Source: Maricaulis virginensis (GTDB taxonomy: Bacteria; Pseudomonadota; Alphaproteobacteria; Caulobacterales; Maricaulaceae). From it: DNA of 64,000 nt. The DNA lies in the NCBI RefSeq assembly GCF_027922185.1, contig NZ_BSFE01000001.1, positions 620,001-684,000 of the forward strand. Reading direction: 5' to 3'. How positions within the stretch are numbered: the stretch's first letter is position 1; the number at the start of each line of letters is the position of its first letter. Positions 1-8,777 of the stretch are shown here, in pieces. The notes under the pieces are model-generated. The model had not been told where the DNA came from. It was given only the letters and a program-made list of their open reading frames with translations, and searched no databases. Position numbers and translations under genes: made by a program.

Positions 1-541
1 TTGCGCCCCATTGCCGGGCGATCGTCTTGGTGAGGGCGAGAACGGCGCCCTTGGAGGCGGCATAGGCCATGTGATTGCGGTCTTCGCCGCGATAGCCGGC
101 CCGGCTGGCGATATTGATGATGGATCCGCCGCCGCTGGCGGCCATTTCGGGAATGGCGGCGCGGCAGATATCGGCCATGGCCATCAGATTGACCTGCAGC
201 GTCAGCGCCCAGACCGCTTCCCATTCCGCGTCGCTGGCGTCCAGCGGGCTGGCAGGGTGGATACCGGCATTGTTGACGATGATGTCGAGCCGGCCCGAGG
301 CGAGGTGCAGCGCGGCATCGTAGAGTTCACGTCCGCCGCCGGGGCGCGACAGGTCAGCCTGGACAGCACCGAGCGCGGCCGGTCCGATGTCCTGCACCGC
401 CTTGTCGGCATCGGCCATATTGGCATTGCCGTGCAGCACGACTTCCGCGCCCTGGGCGGCAAACAGATGGGCGGCGGCGAGGCCGACGCCATGACTGGAG
501 CCTGTGACAAGTGCGCGTTTTCCGGTGAGGGGAAGTGACAT
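1..541 (-). CDS. SDR family oxidoreductase (partial, 3' end outside window)
   Basis: N-terminal 180 residues of a short-chain dehydrogenase/reductase; the gene runs off the left edge. Seen: the Rossmann motif TGSSHGVG at residues 13-20, NNAG at 90-93, catalytic Ser146 in IINIAS, and Tyr160/Lys164 in YAASK, so the active site is complete. Known of the family: NAD(P)(H)-dependent oxidation or reduction of alcohols and ketones in the cytoplasm. The substrate cannot be read from the sequence. It lies downstream of, and in the same direction as, an aldehyde dehydrogenase, with a repeat element between them. A 3-oxoacyl-ACP reductase-like role is possible. Confidence 0.9.
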   Translation of the reverse strand, partial: MSLPLTGKRALVTGSSHGVGLAAAHLFAAQGAEVVLHGNANMADADKAVQDIGPAALGAVQADLSRPGGGRELYDAALHLASGRLDIIVNNAGIHPASPLDASDAEWEAVWALTLQVNLMAMADICRAAIPEMAASGGGSIINIASRAGYRGEDRNHMAYAASKGAVLALTKTIARQWGA

Positions 542-615
542 GGGCGGGCCTGTACGTGGTGTGATTGGGGATGACGCGTGCTAGCGCAAGTTGGAGATGC
601 GGCCAAGACAAGGTG

Positions 616-798
616 CTTTTCTTCCCCACGATGTGGGGAAGTGGGCCGATGCGCAGCATCGGGTCGAAGGGGCGCCGGCGGAGCCGGCGGGAGGCCAGGT
701 GTGCCGTCAACAAACCGCCGTGCGCGGCGGCCCCTCCGTCTCGCCGCTGACGCGGCGATCCACCTCCCCAACAGGGTTGGGGAGGAAAGACGATGGCG
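616..798. repeat. Intergenic inverted-repeat element, family A (copy A1)
   Basis: A non-coding element fills the gap between the SDR and aldehyde dehydrogenase genes. One end holds the hairpin CTTCCCCACGATGTGGGGAAG, the other a CCTCCCCAAC...GTTGGGGAGG hairpin. Between them are GC-rich hairpins and the phrase gggtcgaaggggc, shared with the copy at 8083-8283. It abuts the stop codon of the aldehyde dehydrogenase gene. Confidence 0.7.
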
Positions 799-2220
799 CT
801 ACTTCATCTGCCGTTTCGCCACCGTCTCGAACATCTTGCCGTAGGGCGGGGCGAGGAGGCGGGAAGGGTGCCATTTGCCGGTCGAGAAGACCGAGCGTTC
901 ATGCGTGAAGGTGAGGAAACCCGCCTCGCCATGATAGGCCCCCTGGCCGGAAGCGCCGACGCCGCCGAAGGGCAGGTCGGGCACCGAGAGATGCAGGAGG
1001 TTGATATTGACCGCCGCGCCGCCGGACATCGTCTCGTCCAGCACGCGTTGCGCCTGCGTCTTGTCGGTCGAGTAGACATAGAGCGCCAGAGGGTGGTCGC
1101 GGTCGCCGACAAAATCGATCGCCGCGTCGAGTTCACTGTAGCCGACCATCGGCAGGACCGGACCGAAAATCTCTTCGGTCATCACCGCGGCATCGGCCGG
1201 CGGGTTGAGCACCACGGTCGGCGGGATCTTGCGCGCAGCCTGTGCGGCCTGGGCGTCATGCCCGGGCTGCAGGATCTCGGCACCGCCCTGGCGGGCTTCC
1301 TCGATCATGGCGTTGAGACGGTCATAGTGCCGGTCCGAGACGATGGCCGTGTAGGCATCATCGCTCGAGGCGTCGGGGAACTGGTGCGCAGCGACATTGA
1401 TGATCGCCTCGCCCAGATCGCGCTCGGATCCTTTCGGCGCCAATACATAGTCGGGGGCCACACAGGTCTGGCCGGCATTGAACAGCTTGCCCCAGGCAAT
1501 GGACTTGGCGGCCGCGTCCTGCGGATAGTCCGGCGTGACGATGGCCGGCGACTTGCCGCCCAGTTCCAGCGTCACCGGCACCAGGTTCTCGGCGGCGGCC
1601 TTGGCCACCAGACGGCCGACCTGGGTCGAGCCGGTGTAGAAGAGATGGTCGAATTTCAGCTTGGTGAAAGCCTCGCCAACGGCCGGGCCGCCGGTGATCA
1701 CGGCGACATGGTCTTCCTCGAAGGCGTCGGCCAGCAGGCGCTTCATCAGCTCGGCTGTGCCGGGCGTGTATTCGGATGGCTTGATCATCGCCCGGCAGCC
1801 CGCACCCAGTGCCGCCACGAGCGGAGCCATGGCCAGCTGGAAAGGATAATTCCAGGGCGAAACGATGCCGGCGACGCCCTTGGGCTCGCGGCGGATTTCC
1901 GCCTTGCCCGGCATCAGCGTCATCGGCACGCCGACCTTGCGGGTCTTCGCCCATTTGACGAGATGCTTCTTTGTGTGTTCGGCGTCCTGGATGACAAAGG
2001 CGATCTCGGCGATCACGCTTTCCTCGCGCGCCCGGTTGCCGAAATCCTTCGAGATCGCCTCGGCGATCGCGTCGGCATTGGTGCGGCACAGGCCGGCGAT
2101 CCGGTCGAGATCGGCCTTGCGCTTGTCCAGCGGCCGGTGCCGCTCGGTCCGGAAGGCCGCCTTCTGGGCTTCCAGCACCGCCTTCATGCGTTCGATCTGC
2201 TTGGCTTCGGCTTCGCTCAT
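799..2220 (-). CDS. Aldehyde dehydrogenase, coniferyl-aldehyde dehydrogenase-like
   Basis: NAD(P)-dependent aldehyde dehydrogenase of 473 residues, a length typical of the coniferyl/fatty-aldehyde (class 3-like) branch rather than the roughly 500-residue betaine branch. Seen: SPWNYPF at 121-127, Glu219 in LELGGKSP, and nucleophile Cys253 in FNAGQTC. It lies 32 bp downstream of the GMC oxidoreductase and in the same direction, so it probably oxidises the aldehyde made by that enzyme to an acid. The substrate is not evident. The ATG at 2220 gives a normal N-terminus. Confidence 0.93.
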   Translation of the reverse strand: MSEAEAKQIERMKAVLEAQKAAFRTERHRPLDKRKADLDRIAGLCRTNADAIAEAISKDFGNRAREESVIAEIAFVIQDAEHTKKHLVKWAKTRKVGVPMTLMPGKAEIRREPKGVAGIVSPWNYPFQLAMAPLVAALGAGCRAMIKPSEYTPGTAELMKRLLADAFEEDHVAVITGGPAVGEAFTKLKFDHLFYTGSTQVGRLVAKAAAENLVPVTLELGGKSPAIVTPDYPQDAAAKSIAWGKLFNAGQTCVAPDYVLAPKGSERDLGEAIINVAAHQFPDASSDDAYTAIVSDRHYDRLNAMIEEARQGGAEILQPGHDAQAAQAARKIPPTVVLNPPADAAVMTEEIFGPVLPMVGYSELDAAIDFVGDRDHPLALYVYSTDKTQAQRVLDETMSGGAAVNINLLHLSVPDLPFGGVGASGQGAYHGEAGFLTFTHERSVFSTGKWHPSRLLAPPYGKMFETVAKRQMK

Positions 2221-2252
2221 GTCAGCCTCCTTTGGCCGGTCGGTCAGTGTTG

Positions 2253-3857
2253 TCAGGCATTGTCTTCGGCGATCATCGCTGCGGCCCGGGTTGCGATCAT
2301 GATGGTTGGCGCGTTGGTATTGCCGCCAACGAGGCGCGGCATGACCGAGGCATCCACCACGCGCAGACCGTCGATGCCTTTCACGCGGCAGCGGCTGTCG
2401 GTGACGGCCAGCTCGCCCGATCCCATCGCGCAGGTCGATGTCGGATGGTAGAGCGTTTCCGCCCGTGCGCGCACATCGTCGCGCAAATCCGACATCGTGG
2501 CCACATGGGGGCCCGGATAGCGCTCGGCCTTGCGGTCATGGTCGAAGGCCGGCGCGTTGAGAATGTCGCGGACCTTGGCCAGCCCGTCGGTCATCACATC
2601 GAGATCCCATTCCTCTTCCAGATAATTGGGCTGGATGGCCGGGTGGTCGTGGGGATCGGTCGATTTCAGCGTGATCTCGCCGCGGCTCTTCGGATAGAGC
2701 TGGCAGACATGCAGGGTGATGCCGTGGCCGCTTGTCTTCTCCATACCGTGCGGATTGGAGATGGCCGGAATGAAAACCAGCTGCAGGTCGGGCAGGTCGC
2801 CGGCATAGGCCGACTTGATGAAGGCGCCGCCCTGGACCGGGTTCACCGTGAACGGCCCGTCGCCGCGCAGCGCCCAGCGCAGCACCATGTACATGTGCTG
2901 GGGCAGGGAGCGCAGGGAATTGCCGATCGAGGTCGCGGACTTCGTCCAGACCTGTGCCGTTACATCGAGATGGTCCTGCAAATTCTTGCCGACACCGGGC
3001 AGGTCGTGCTCGACCGAGACGCCCGACTCGCGCAGCTCGTTGGCGGGACCGATGCCCGAGAGCAGCAGGGTCTGGGGCGAGTTGATCGCGCCGCCGGACA
3101 GGATCACCTCCTTGCGGGCCGTGATGACCGTTGTCTCACCGTCCAGGTCGACCTCGACGCCCGTGGCGCGGCCGTTTTCCAGCACCACCCGGCGCACCAT
3201 CGCGCCGGTGCGCACCGAGCAGTTCTCACGCTCCAGCGCCGGACGCAGGAAAGCGTCGGCGGCGGAACAGCGCTTGCCGTTCTTCTGGGTGACCTGGTAG
3301 GGGCCGAAACCCTCCTGGGCCGGGCCGTTGAAGTCGGCATTGCGCTTGTATTGCAGCTGGTCGGCGGCCTTGAGGAAATCCTCGGTCAGCGGGTTGAGCG
3401 GGGCAATGTCCGACACCCAGAGCGGGCCGCCCGTACCGTGCAGCTCGCTTTCGCCGCGGGTCTGGTGCTGTACCTCCTTGAAGGCGGGCAGGGCGTTCTT
3501 CCAGCCCCAGCCTTTAGCGCCATAGACCTGTTCCCACTCGTCGTAATTCTCCTTGGCGCCGCGCATGTAATGCATGGCGTTGATCGAGGAGGAGCCGCCC
3601 AGCGTCTTGCCACGCGGCCAGAGCAGTTTGCGGTCGTTGAGGTGTTTTTGCGGCTCGGTCCAGTAGCCCCAGTTGAACTGCTCGCCCGTCACCGCGTATT
3701 GCAGCAGCATCGGCGTGCGGATGATGGGGCTGTTATCGCTGCCGCCGGCCTCGAGCACGAGGACGCTGACACCGGGATCTCGCGACAGGCGTTCGGCGAC
3801 CGTACAGCCGGCCGAACCGGCGCCGCAGATGACATAGTCGAATTCCAGATCACTCAT
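2253..3857 (-). CDS. GMC family FAD-dependent alcohol oxidoreductase
   Basis: Glucose-methanol-choline oxidoreductase of 534 residues. Seen: the FAD dinucleotide-binding motif GAGSAG at 12-17, the GMC signature region around GKTLGGSSSINAM, the second signature ILSGGAINSPQ, and a C-terminal catalytic region with YHPTSTCAMG and VGGNTNAPT. Family members oxidise primary alcohols to aldehydes, passing electrons to a quinone or oxygen. Its start overlaps the 3' end of the upstream serine hydrolase by 8 bp, which implies translational coupling. Choline dehydrogenase is the nearest well-known relative, but no other betaine gene is present, so choline is not assumed. Confidence 0.92.
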   Translation of the reverse strand: MSDLEFDYVICGAGSAGCTVAERLSRDPGVSVLVLEAGGSDNSPIIRTPMLLQYAVTGEQFNWGYWTEPQKHLNDRKLLWPRGKTLGGSSSINAMHYMRGAKENYDEWEQVYGAKGWGWKNALPAFKEVQHQTRGESELHGTGGPLWVSDIAPLNPLTEDFLKAADQLQYKRNADFNGPAQEGFGPYQVTQKNGKRCSAADAFLRPALERENCSVRTGAMVRRVVLENGRATGVEVDLDGETTVITARKEVILSGGAINSPQTLLLSGIGPANELRESGVSVEHDLPGVGKNLQDHLDVTAQVWTKSATSIGNSLRSLPQHMYMVLRWALRGDGPFTVNPVQGGAFIKSAYAGDLPDLQLVFIPAISNPHGMEKTSGHGITLHVCQLYPKSRGEITLKSTDPHDHPAIQPNYLEEEWDLDVMTDGLAKVRDILNAPAFDHDRKAERYPGPHVATMSDLRDDVRARAETLYHPTSTCAMGSGELAVTDSRCRVKGIDGLRVVDASVMPRLVGGNTNAPTIMIATRAAAMIAEDNA

Positions 3858-5124
3858 CGCCGGGCTCCCCGGTCTCGGATGCGGCGGCTTCTTCGGGAAT
3901 GGCCGGCGTGTCCGGATCGTCGCTGTAGTGGGCGGCGAGGGCCCGCATCGCGGCGAGCGACTCCGCGGTGCGGCCGCCCCATTCCGTGTCGGCGGCGGTG
4001 CGGGCGATCACGATATTGCGGCGCTCATCGACCCAGACATACTGGCCGTAGACGCCGGCCATGAAATATTCGCCGTCATGGTTTTCGGGCACCCAGAAGT
4101 GCAGGCCATAACCGCGATGGGCGTAGACCGCGTCGGGGCCGGCTTCCTGGAAGGGGGCGTTGGGGCGCGTGGCCTGCTCCACCCAGCCTTCCGGCACCAG
4201 GCGCTCGCCGTTCCAGACACCGTCCTGCAGGTAGAACTGGCCGAAGCGGGCATAGTCCTCGAGTGTTGCATTGAGGCAGCAATAGCCGATCGCCATACCG
4301 CGCTCGCCGGGCACATTCTGGTTCCAGTAGGCCTCGCCGGTCATGCCGATCGGGCGCCAGATCTCCGCTTCGACGATATCGGCCAGCGGCGCATTCCACA
4401 CGCCGCGCGCGACGGCCGAGAGCACCTGGGTATTGGCGGAGACATAGTGCAGGTCTTCACCGGCCGGACGGTTGCGTTCGACTTCCGCGACCATGGCGTC
4501 GATATCGCGGCCGAAGATATTGGCGCCGAAGAAGAGGCGGCGGATATCGGAATCCGGGGCGCCATAGTCTTCCTCGAAGTCCACGCCGGCCGACATCATG
4601 AGAAGGTGGCGCAGCGTGGTCTGGCCATAATCCGTGCCGCCATATTGCGGTGCGAACATCTCGGCCGTCTGGTCGAGATTGGCGATGCGGCCCTGATGGA
4701 TCGCCATGGCGATCAGCGTGGCGACATAGCTCTTGCCGACCGACCAGGAGGTGTGACGGGTCTCGGGCGTCGAACCCAGCAGGTATTGCTCGTGCACCAC
4801 GGCGCCATTGTGCAGCACCATAAGACCGGTTGCACGCGAGTCCGAGAGCCAGTCATCGACCGTCCGTTCGGCGCCGTTGAAGGTGTAGGCGACATTCACC
4901 TGATCGGTTTCGCGCGGCAGCGGTGTTGCCGATTCGGACGGTTCTATCGTGCGATAGGGGAAAACCTCGTCCATGTGGCGAAACGTGTCCGGAAGGCTTT
5001 CCGGCTGTGTCGCAGCCTGGATTTCAGCCGGTGAATATTCGGACCACGGGCGGAAGAACCAACCGGCGGCAGAGAGGGCGAGAACGCCAAGTATAGCGAC
5101 CAACCCCATGATAAGTTTTTTCAT
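3850..5124 (-). CDS. Serine hydrolase (beta-lactamase-like / NylB-like), membrane-anchored
   Basis: SxxK serine hydrolase of 424 residues. Seen: an N-terminal hydrophobic segment (about residues 4-24) with no clear cleavage site, then the catalytic tetrad motif SVGK (Ser128, Lys131), and YVSANTQVLS as the Tyr-containing second motif. NylB-like members hydrolyse amides or esters. I chose ATG 5124 over the in-frame TTG at 5136 because GGGGAG sits 5 bases upstream of the ATG and the protein then begins with the exported-type MKKLIMG. It is the first gene of the leftward set and diverges from the TonB receptor, suggesting envelope-located hydrolysis of an imported ester or amide. Confidence 0.9.
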   Translation of the reverse strand: MKKLIMGLVAILGVLALSAAGWFFRPWSEYSPAEIQAATQPESLPDTFRHMDEVFPYRTIEPSESATPLPRETDQVNVAYTFNGAERTVDDWLSDSRATGLMVLHNGAVVHEQYLLGSTPETRHTSWSVGKSYVATLIAMAIHQGRIANLDQTAEMFAPQYGGTDYGQTTLRHLLMMSAGVDFEEDYGAPDSDIRRLFFGANIFGRDIDAMVAEVERNRPAGEDLHYVSANTQVLSAVARGVWNAPLADIVEAEIWRPIGMTGEAYWNQNVPGERGMAIGYCCLNATLEDYARFGQFYLQDGVWNGERLVPEGWVEQATRPNAPFQEAGPDAVYAHRGYGLHFWVPENHDGEYFMAGVYGQYVWVDERRNIVIARTAADTEWGGRTAESLAAMRALAAHYSDDPDTPAIPEEAAASETGEPGDE

Positions 5125-5376
5125 TTTTCTCCCCAACGACAGCCTTATGAACGCTGTTCACTCGGCAGCCTAAGCACAGTTGGGCGGCTTGAAAAGAGGT
5201 CGCGGAAAGGCTGTGTTTGAAAAACACCGGTGAGGTTTGCTTGCATCAATTCCGACAAGAATTTTGTGCAAATCGGAGAAACCGGCTGACAGCCGCCATG
5301 AGCGGTGTTCATATAACAATTGTGAAACGCGGATCGGTTGGCACATACAAACCGCGTGAAGAGGGGAGTTAATTCC

Positions 5377-8076
5377 ATGAAAAAGCTGAACAAGGCGGCC
5401 GTTCTGGGCACGACCGCCATTCTGTCGGGCCTGATCGGTGCGTCCGGCGCACTGGCACAGGTCGACGTCATCACCGTGACGGCACAAAAGCGCGAGCAGA
5501 CGCTGCAGGAAGCGCCCGTCTCGGTTGCGGCCGTCACCGGCGAGCAGATCGAGCAGTCGCAGATCCGCGACGCGGCCGACCTGCAGACCCTGGTTCCGTC
5601 CCTGCGCGTGGCCGAGTTCGCCACGTCCACCAACACCGAATTCAACCTGCGCGGCATCGGTACGTCGAGCTTCAACCCGGGTCTGGAACCGTCGGTCGGT
5701 GTCTTCATCGACGGCGTCTATCGTCCGCGCTCCGGTTCGGCCATCAACGACCTGATCTCGATCGAGCGTGTCGAGGTTATCCGCGGTCCGCAGTCCACCC
5801 TGTTCGGCCGCAACACGCCGGCCGGCGTGGTGTCGATCATCACCCAGCAGCCGGAATACGAGTTCGGCTATGTGGGCGAACTGACGATCGGCAACAACAA
5901 CACGCACATTGCGCGTGCCTCCGTCACCGGTCCGATCAACAGCACGATGGCGCTGCGCCTCGATGGCTCCATGCACCAGAGCGACGGCTATATCGACGTC
6001 GTTGACGGTCGCGATGCCAATAACCGGTCGCGTCACACCTTCCGCGGCCAGCTGCTGTGGAATCCGGGCGACAATACCGAGGTCCGCATCATCGCCGACT
6101 ACGGCGGGATCGACGAGAATTGCTGTGCGGCCCCGTTCGCCTTCTACGACCCGATTGACCAGGCCGCGCTTGTCGGCCTTGGCGGCACGGCCGTTCCGGC
6201 CGACCCGGAGGGCGGTGACCGGATCGCGATCGACGGCGATCTGAACACCCAGTTGTCGACCAGCGGCCTCTCGGCCGAGGTCAATCACGACTTCGAAACC
6301 TTCACCTTCACCTCGATCACGGCGGTTCGCCGCTATGACGAAGACCAGCTGTTCGATGCCGATTTCTCGGATCTCGACCTGGTGAGCCTGCGTCATATCG
6401 AGAACCGTTATGACAGCTTCACCCAGGAGTTCCGGGTCACCTCGACCGGCGACAACTTCATGGACTGGATGGGTGGCGCTTTCTACTACAACAACCGCCT
6501 CCATTTCTCGAACTCGACGCCGTACGGCGCTGATGCCCGGAACTTCTTCGATGCGGCGTCTGCCGCCGATCCGACGGCCCAGCAGCTGATTTCGGCCTTC
6601 GGTCTGCCGCCGGGGTCCGGCGGTGTCGATCTGCTGGAATTCTTCCTGAACATGAACCAGGCAGCCGGTGTGGGGAATTTCGTCCCGCTCGCATCCGGCA
6701 ATGCGGCTCTGCCGACGACGCCGGCTGAAGGCTTCATCGCGACGTCGCACGGCCTCATCCTGGAAGACTACCAGTATGACACGGAAGCCTGGTCGGTGTT
6801 CGGCCAGCTCGACTTCCACCTGACCGATCGCTTCACGCTGACGCTGGGCGGCCGCTACTCGGACGAGAGCAAGGAGATGGTGACCACCATCGATCAGCCC
6901 GATCCGATGTCGGCGTTCTCCTTCGTCGATCTGGCGCGCGATCTGCGTCTGGTCACGCCGACGACATGCGATCCGACGCTCTTCCCGATCATCGGCGGCG
7001 ATGCGTGTGCCTATCTCGTGCCGGCGCTGCTGGCCCAGGCCGGTGTGCCGATCGACCCGACCCAGCCGCTGAGCGAAGCTCAGGCGCGCATGGCGGCGCT
7101 CAATCCGCTGCTGGGATTCTCGGCTTTCCAGAACTTCGAGCCGGTCAGCGCGGCGGATTTCCCGACCTCGCGTACCGACACGAACTTCTCGGGCAATATC
7201 ATCCTGTCCTATGACGTGTCCGACACGCTGAACCTCTATGGTAGCTATGCCACCGGCTTCAAGCCGGGCGGGTTCAACGTCTCGACGAATGCGGCCTTCA
7301 CCGGCGTGTTCGAGTTCGAGGAAGAGATCTCGCGCTCCTTCGAGATCGGCGCCAAGGGCTCGCTGTTCGACAACCGCATGGTTTATGCGATCGCCTATTT
7401 CAACCAGGAGATCGAGGACTTCCAGACGAACAACTTCGTCGGCAATGGCTTCGCGCTTGAAAACGCCGGTTCGATCGAAGTGTCGGGTATCGAGTTCGAG
7501 GGCCAGTGGTCCCCGGTCGACAACCTGCTCTTCACGGGTGGTTTCACCTATCTGATCGACAGCAAGTACGGCGATTACGAGTTCGCACCGTGCCCGGACA
7601 CCTATGTTGACGGTTCCGGGGTGTGGGATGCCGGCGATCCGGCCTTCGCCCTGTGCGAACCTGGCAATGAGCGGACCAATGATGCCGGCGTCACCGCGCT
7701 GTTCAACGATCTGACGGGCCGTGATCGCGGCAATTCGGAACTGGTCGGATCGCTCACCGCGACCTTGACCACGCCGCTGAACAATGGCTGGGAAATCGAC
7801 TGGCGCGGCGAGATGACCTACGTCTCTGAGTTCCAGCACACGACGTCACAGGATCCGCGTCCCTTCGCGACCCAGGACGCGTTCACGCTGTACAACGCCT
7901 CGGTCACGATCGGGTCGGACAGCGACAGCTGGGCGGTCCAGTTCTGGGGCCGCAACATCTTCGACGAGGACTACACCAAGGGTGGCTTCCCGTCGGTGGG
8001 GTATCTGGGCGCCAGCTACAATGCTTACCCGGGTGATCCGCAGACCTACGGTGTGACCCTCCGCATCCGCGGCTAG
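5377..8076 (+). CDS. TonB-dependent outer membrane receptor
   Basis: Outer-membrane active transporter of 899 residues. Seen: a signal peptide (residues 1-28, cleavage near SGALA-Q), a TonB-box-like VDVITVTAQ, a plug domain with ERVEVIRGPQSTLFGRN, and a long beta-barrel ending with an aromatic/basic pattern. A GAGGGGAG ribosome-binding site precedes ATG 5377, so I reject an upstream start at 5338. No siderophore-specific feature is visible; large receptors of this type in Caulobacter relatives import varied organic substrates. It diverges from the serine hydrolase/GMC/aldehyde dehydrogenase set, which is probably its catabolic partner. A terminator follows at 8307-8343, beyond an inserted repeat. 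Confidence 0.95.
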   Translation: MKKLNKAAVLGTTAILSGLIGASGALAQVDVITVTAQKREQTLQEAPVSVAAVTGEQIEQSQIRDAADLQTLVPSLRVAEFATSTNTEFNLRGIGTSSFNPGLEPSVGVFIDGVYRPRSGSAINDLISIERVEVIRGPQSTLFGRNTPAGVVSIITQQPEYEFGYVGELTIGNNNTHIARASVTGPINSTMALRLDGSMHQSDGYIDVVDGRDANNRSRHTFRGQLLWNPGDNTEVRIIADYGGIDENCCAAPFAFYDPIDQAALVGLGGTAVPADPEGGDRIAIDGDLNTQLSTSGLSAEVNHDFETFTFTSITAVRRYDEDQLFDADFSDLDLVSLRHIENRYDSFTQEFRVTSTGDNFMDWMGGAFYYNNRLHFSNSTPYGADARNFFDAASAADPTAQQLISAFGLPPGSGGVDLLEFFLNMNQAAGVGNFVPLASGNAALPTTPAEGFIATSHGLILEDYQYDTEAWSVFGQLDFHLTDRFTLTLGGRYSDESKEMVTTIDQPDPMSAFSFVDLARDLRLVTPTTCDPTLFPIIGGDACAYLVPALLAQAGVPIDPTQPLSEAQARMAALNPLLGFSAFQNFEPVSAADFPTSRTDTNFSGNIILSYDVSDTLNLYGSYATGFKPGGFNVSTNAAFTGVFEFEEEISRSFEIGAKGSLFDNRMVYAIAYFNQEIEDFQTNNFVGNGFALENAGSIEVSGIEFEGQWSPVDNLLFTGGFTYLIDSKYGDYEFAPCPDTYVDGSGVWDAGDPAFALCEPGNERTNDAGVTALFNDLTGRDRGNSELVGSLTATLTTPLNNGWEIDWRGEMTYVSEFQHTTSQDPRPFATQDAFTLYNASVTIGSDSDSWAVQFWGRNIFDEDYTKGGFPSVGYLGASYNAYPGDPQTYGVTLRIRG

Positions 8077-8082
8077 TGAACA
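8069..8082 (+). repeat. Direct repeat, left copy (putative target-site duplication)
   Basis: The 14-bp sequence gcggctagtgaaca spans the last codon and TAG stop of the TonB receptor. An identical copy occurs at 8270-8283 on the other side of repeat A2. The pair looks like a target-site duplication; the first three bases of the right copy could instead be the end of the element. Confidence 0.7.
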
Positions 8083-8283
8083 AGGTCTTTCCTCCCCGCG
8101 TCAGCGGGGAGGGGGACCGCGCCGGAGGCGTGGTGGAGGGGCCGCCGGAGCGAAGCGCAGGCGGAAGGTCAGCGACAGATTCGACCGCCCTCCCGGCGCA
8201 GTGCGCCGGGCCCCTTCGACCCGCAGCTTCACTGCGGCCCACTTCCCCACGATGTGGGGAAGAAAGATGGCGGCTAGTGAACA
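8083..8283. repeat. Intergenic inverted-repeat element, family A (copy A2) with right direct repeat
   Basis: About 190 bp of non-coding DNA, bounded by 14-bp direct repeats (right copy 8270-8283). Left end: ctttcctccccgcg with its complement cgcgtcagcggggagg. Right end: the cttccccac...gtggggaag hairpin followed by gaaagatggcg. Internal hairpins share ggaggggccgccg and ccccttcgacccg with copy A1 in inverted orientation. Removing the element would place the receptor stop about 30 bp from its terminator. Confidence 0.75.
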
Positions 8284-8306
8284 TTGTTCAAAAATGACTT
8301 TGACGG

Positions 8307-8343
8307 CGGGCGAAGGCTGGTTAGCCTTCGCCCGTTGTTTTTT
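8307..8343 (+). terminator. Rho-independent terminator
   Basis: A perfect 12-bp stem (8307-8318 with 8323-8334), four-base loop ggtt, then a T-rich tail ttgtttttt. It is on the coding strand of the TonB receptor and is the only strong terminator downstream of it. Repeat A2 now separates it from the stop codon by about 230 bp. Confidence 0.85.
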
Positions 8344-8357
8344 GTCCGGGGCGCTTC

Positions 8358-8774
8358 ATGCTCTTTATCGTTCTGGCCGGTTCTGTCGTCGGTATCACCG
8401 CCATGGTGGTACTGAACATGTGGCTCGGCCTGTCCGAGCCGGCCCGGCTCCGCGATCTGGAAGATGCGGTGGCCCGGCTCGATACCGATTCTGTGGGCTA
8501 TGAGGCAGGCGAGGGTGGTCTGGTGACGCCCGATGGTCTCAGCGCGCTCATACCGTCCCGCGACGGGCACACGATCGGCCTGCTGGTCGCGCGCGGCAGC
8601 GATTTCGTTATCCGCTATCTCGGCCCGGGCAGTGTGCGCGCCGCCGAAGCCGATGCAGACGGCTCGCTGCTGCTGCGTCTCAACGATTTTGCCTTCGCGC
8701 CGGCCCGACTGAATTTCAGTTCGGCCGACCAGGCGCAATCCTGGGCCGACAGGCTCAACGCACTGAAGGGGTGA
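8358..8774 (+). CDS. Small membrane-anchored protein of unknown function
   Basis: 138 residues that I do not recognise. Seen: one N-terminal hydrophobic segment (about 1-25, MLFIVLAGSVVGITAMVVLNMW) without a cleavage site, followed by a roughly 110-residue soluble part with no cysteine and no catalytic motif. Its stop is 3 bp before the start of the sterol-desaturase-like gene, so the two are probably co-transcribed, and it may be an accessory to that membrane enzyme. The gene begins 14 bp after the terminator at 8307-8343. Confidence 0.75.
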   Translation: MLFIVLAGSVVGITAMVVLNMWLGLSEPARLRDLEDAVARLDTDSVGYEAGEGGLVTPDGLSALIPSRDGHTIGLLVARGSDFVIRYLGPGSVRAAEADADGSLLLRLNDFAFAPARLNFSSADQAQSWADRLNALKG

Positions 8775-8777
8775 GCC

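Noticed and set aside
793..2451. Long open frame (552 codons) on the plus strand across the aldehyde dehydrogenase gene
   Set aside because: It is antisense to a gene with complete catalytic motifs; GC-rich codon bias produces long mirror frames. The translation is low-complexity (Arg/Gly/His-rich) with no domain.
5170..7839. 889-codon frame antisense to the TonB receptor
   Set aside because: Mirror of a strongly coding frame; no ribosome-binding site, and the translation is rich in Arg, Gly, Val and Ile with no recognisable domain.
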